This document shows, piece after piece, positions 6,950 to 8,275 of a stretch of 8,275 nucleotides of DNA. The first letter of the stretch is position 1. The number at the start of each line of letters is the position of its first letter. The position numbers and the translations under genes were made by a program. This DNA is from Pullibacteroides sp964436335 (lineage in GTDB: Bacteria > Bacteroidota > Bacteroidia > Bacteroidales > P3). The notes beneath the pieces are model-generated. The model was not told the DNA's origin. It searched no databases and saw only the letters and a list, made by a program, of their open reading frames with translations. The stretch is from assembly GCA_964436335.1 (NCBI GenBank), contig CAYTCD010000078.1:1-8275 (forward strand). Direction: 5' to 3'.

Positions 6950-8247
6950 TCCTTGTTGCTTACCTTGGCTTTTTCGCGGAAGAGGGCGGTGAGTTTTTCT
7001 TCAAAAACCATGTCGTACACCCGTTTCACTTCTTCCTGATTCTTCATCATCGAGTCGATGAACATATCGATGCGTTTGCGCATCTCTTCATCTTCCGACT
7101 GCACGGGAAAATACTGGGAAAGCACACGGTCTTTGTAGAAGGTACGCAGGTCTTCGGGTTCAATTTTCACCGTGTATTTTTCGGTAATCTTGTTCTGAAT
7201 CAGTTCCCAACGCAACGAACGTTCGATCTGCTTCATTTCTTCGGCGGGAATGTCCGTTACCGGCGCTTTCTTTTCTTCTTCTGCCTGACGGTTGCTTTCG
7301 GAAAGAATCCAGCGTTTGAGGAAATCCTCGGGCAAATCGAATTTGGTTTGGTCTATAATGCTGTCAACGGTATCGACAAAAAGTTTCTTATCGGTGTTTT
7401 GCACGTAATATTTGGCGATATCGTTGCGCATGGCTTCGCGGAAACCTGCTTCATCCTTGATGTTTTCCTGAGGGAATGCCTTCTTGTAGAGATCTTCGTT
7501 CAAGGCCGCCGGTTCCACATGGGTGATGCTGTCGATGCGGAAACGGAACTTGGGCGCGATGCCGGCCAGCGCGTCTTCCTTGATACGGAGCATGGCAGAA
7601 AGGTCGGCTTTGTTCTTAAAGGCTTTCTGTATTTCAAAATCCACTTCGGCACCCACCCCTTTGCCGATAAACTGCTTTTGGATAGTCTTGAGCGCGATGA
7701 GGTCGATAGCAATCGAGGTCTTGACATTGATGCCGCCTTCCTTGACTGCACTTTCTTCGTTAAGTTCGAACAATTCGCCGCCCAAAGTGTCTTCCAAGGC
7801 GGCGGTTTCAGGACTGCTCACCACACCGTAGCGACGGCAGAGCGATTCCTGGTGCTTGTCCACCATTTCGTCCGAAACGTTGATCTTGTATCCGTTTACC
7901 TTTACTTTTTCCAATTCCACATCGAATTCGGGCGCGATACCGATTTCGAACCATACCACGAAAGTGCCGGGATTGTCAAAATCGAATTCACTTTTTCTTT
8001 CTTCTTCGGGAACGGGAAGCGCATGGCCTAAGATGTTTATCTTGTTTTCTCGTATATAATTATCGATACTTTCGGCAATCAGTTTGTTCACCTGTTCCAT
8101 CAAGATGGCCTTTCCATACAGCTTCTGCACGAGCGATACCGGAACCTGGCCTTGGCGGAAACCTTTCATCTGTACTTTCTGGCGGTAAGACTTCAATTCG
8201 GTGGCCAGTTTCACTTCGTAATCCTGAGGATGGAGCTCCAACTTCAA
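6950..8247 (-). CDS. tig: Trigger factor, ribosome-associated chaperone, incomplete at both ends
   Basis: Trigger factor binds ribosomal protein L23 at the exit tunnel and shields nascent chains in the cytoplasm. 432 codons are visible from TTG 8247. The ribosome-binding signature 'GFRQGQVP' is at residues 29-36, inside the N-terminal domain (about 1-110). A weakly conserved middle region (about 120-245) sits where other families have the FKBP-type isomerase domain; it looks degenerate here. Residues about 246-430 are the helical C-terminal chaperone arms, rich in charge. The last residues 'KVSNK' run into the gap, where homologues I recall have about 10-13 more residues. The TTG at 8247 is probably not the true start: an in-frame TAA precedes it directly, yet the frame upstream of that TAA still resembles the family N-terminus. 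Without those residues the first beta strand of the ribosome-binding domain is incomplete. Gene order tig-clpP agrees with the usual arrangement. Confidence 0.9.
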
Positions 8248-8275
8248 TTAGTCAGTAAGCGTGCCTTTGGGTTCT
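8248..8275 (-). other. Upstream piece of tig behind an in-frame TAA
   Basis: On the minus strand, TAA at 8250-8248 lies directly before TTG 8247. The eight codons before it, in the same frame and open to the window edge, read EPKGTLTD. Joined across the stop this gives GTLTD-stop-LKLELHPQDY, which follows the pattern of Bacteroidota trigger factor N-termini (a 'GELTATIKIEISPEDY'-like stretch, from memory). This suggests that the true start lies a few codons beyond 8275 and that the TAA interrupts the gene. CAA, GAA, AAA, TCA, TTA, TAC and TAT are each one base away. Confidence 0.6.

Noticed and set aside
6502..8031. A 509-codon open frame on the plus strand across tig, the gap and clpP
   Set aside because: It is antisense to two clearly recognised genes, runs through the Ns, has low-complexity Phe/His-rich content and matches no family; it is a shadow of codon bias.
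6286..8247. A trigger factor-ClpP fusion protein
   Set aside because: The join exists only through Ns; both partners lack their expected terminal residues at the gap.

Overview
The window looks like ordinary chromosomal DNA from a member of the Bacteroidota, probably Bacteroidales. The signs are a Bacteroidota-type large TamB, a signal peptidase I with an N-terminal DUF5684-like membrane domain, a ClpP with the 'EERQLNV.QMDVFSRLMMDR' style N-terminal half, promoter-like TAnnTTTG boxes, and no Shine-Dalgarno sequences in front of the genes. Genus cannot be fixed from the sequence alone. No mobile element, CRISPR array, tRNA or rRNA was seen. Genes fill almost everything; the largest intergenic stretch is about 107 bases.

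Layout. Positions 1-83 (minus) hold the first 27 codons of tsaD, a tRNA t6A-modification gene. Positions 84-190 form a divergent control region with a Bacteroides-type promoter for the rightward gene, a dyad inside that promoter and overlapping hairpins. Positions 191-4747 (plus) hold a single tamB-type frame for an envelope assembly protein, cut by one in-frame amber codon at 2954-2956 into a 921-codon 5' part and a 3' part carrying the TamB C-terminal domain. The minus strand then carries, in transcription order, tig (trigger factor; 8275 to 6950, incomplete at both ends), a 20-N scaffold gap (6930-6949), clpP (6929-6286, lacking its first residues) and lepB (about 6273-4750). lepB converges on tamB with only 2 bases between the stop codons.

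How the genes work together. tig, clpP and lepB are a plausible protein-biogenesis operon: ribosome-bound folding, proteolysis, and signal-peptide cleavage at the inner membrane. tamB serves outer-membrane assembly or lipid transport. tsaD is a translation-fidelity housekeeping gene that happens to be divergent.

Main caveats. Two conserved genes, tamB (TAG) and tig (TAA), carry in-frame stop codons with the frame unchanged on both sides, and tig and clpP appear fused only because of the N gap. Both stops are one C-to-T change from a glutamine codon. lepB ends with TAG while tamB and clpP end with TAA, so a reassigned code is unlikely. Draft-assembly error, DNA damage or real nonsense mutation are the live explanations. 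I found no convincing new biological system here.
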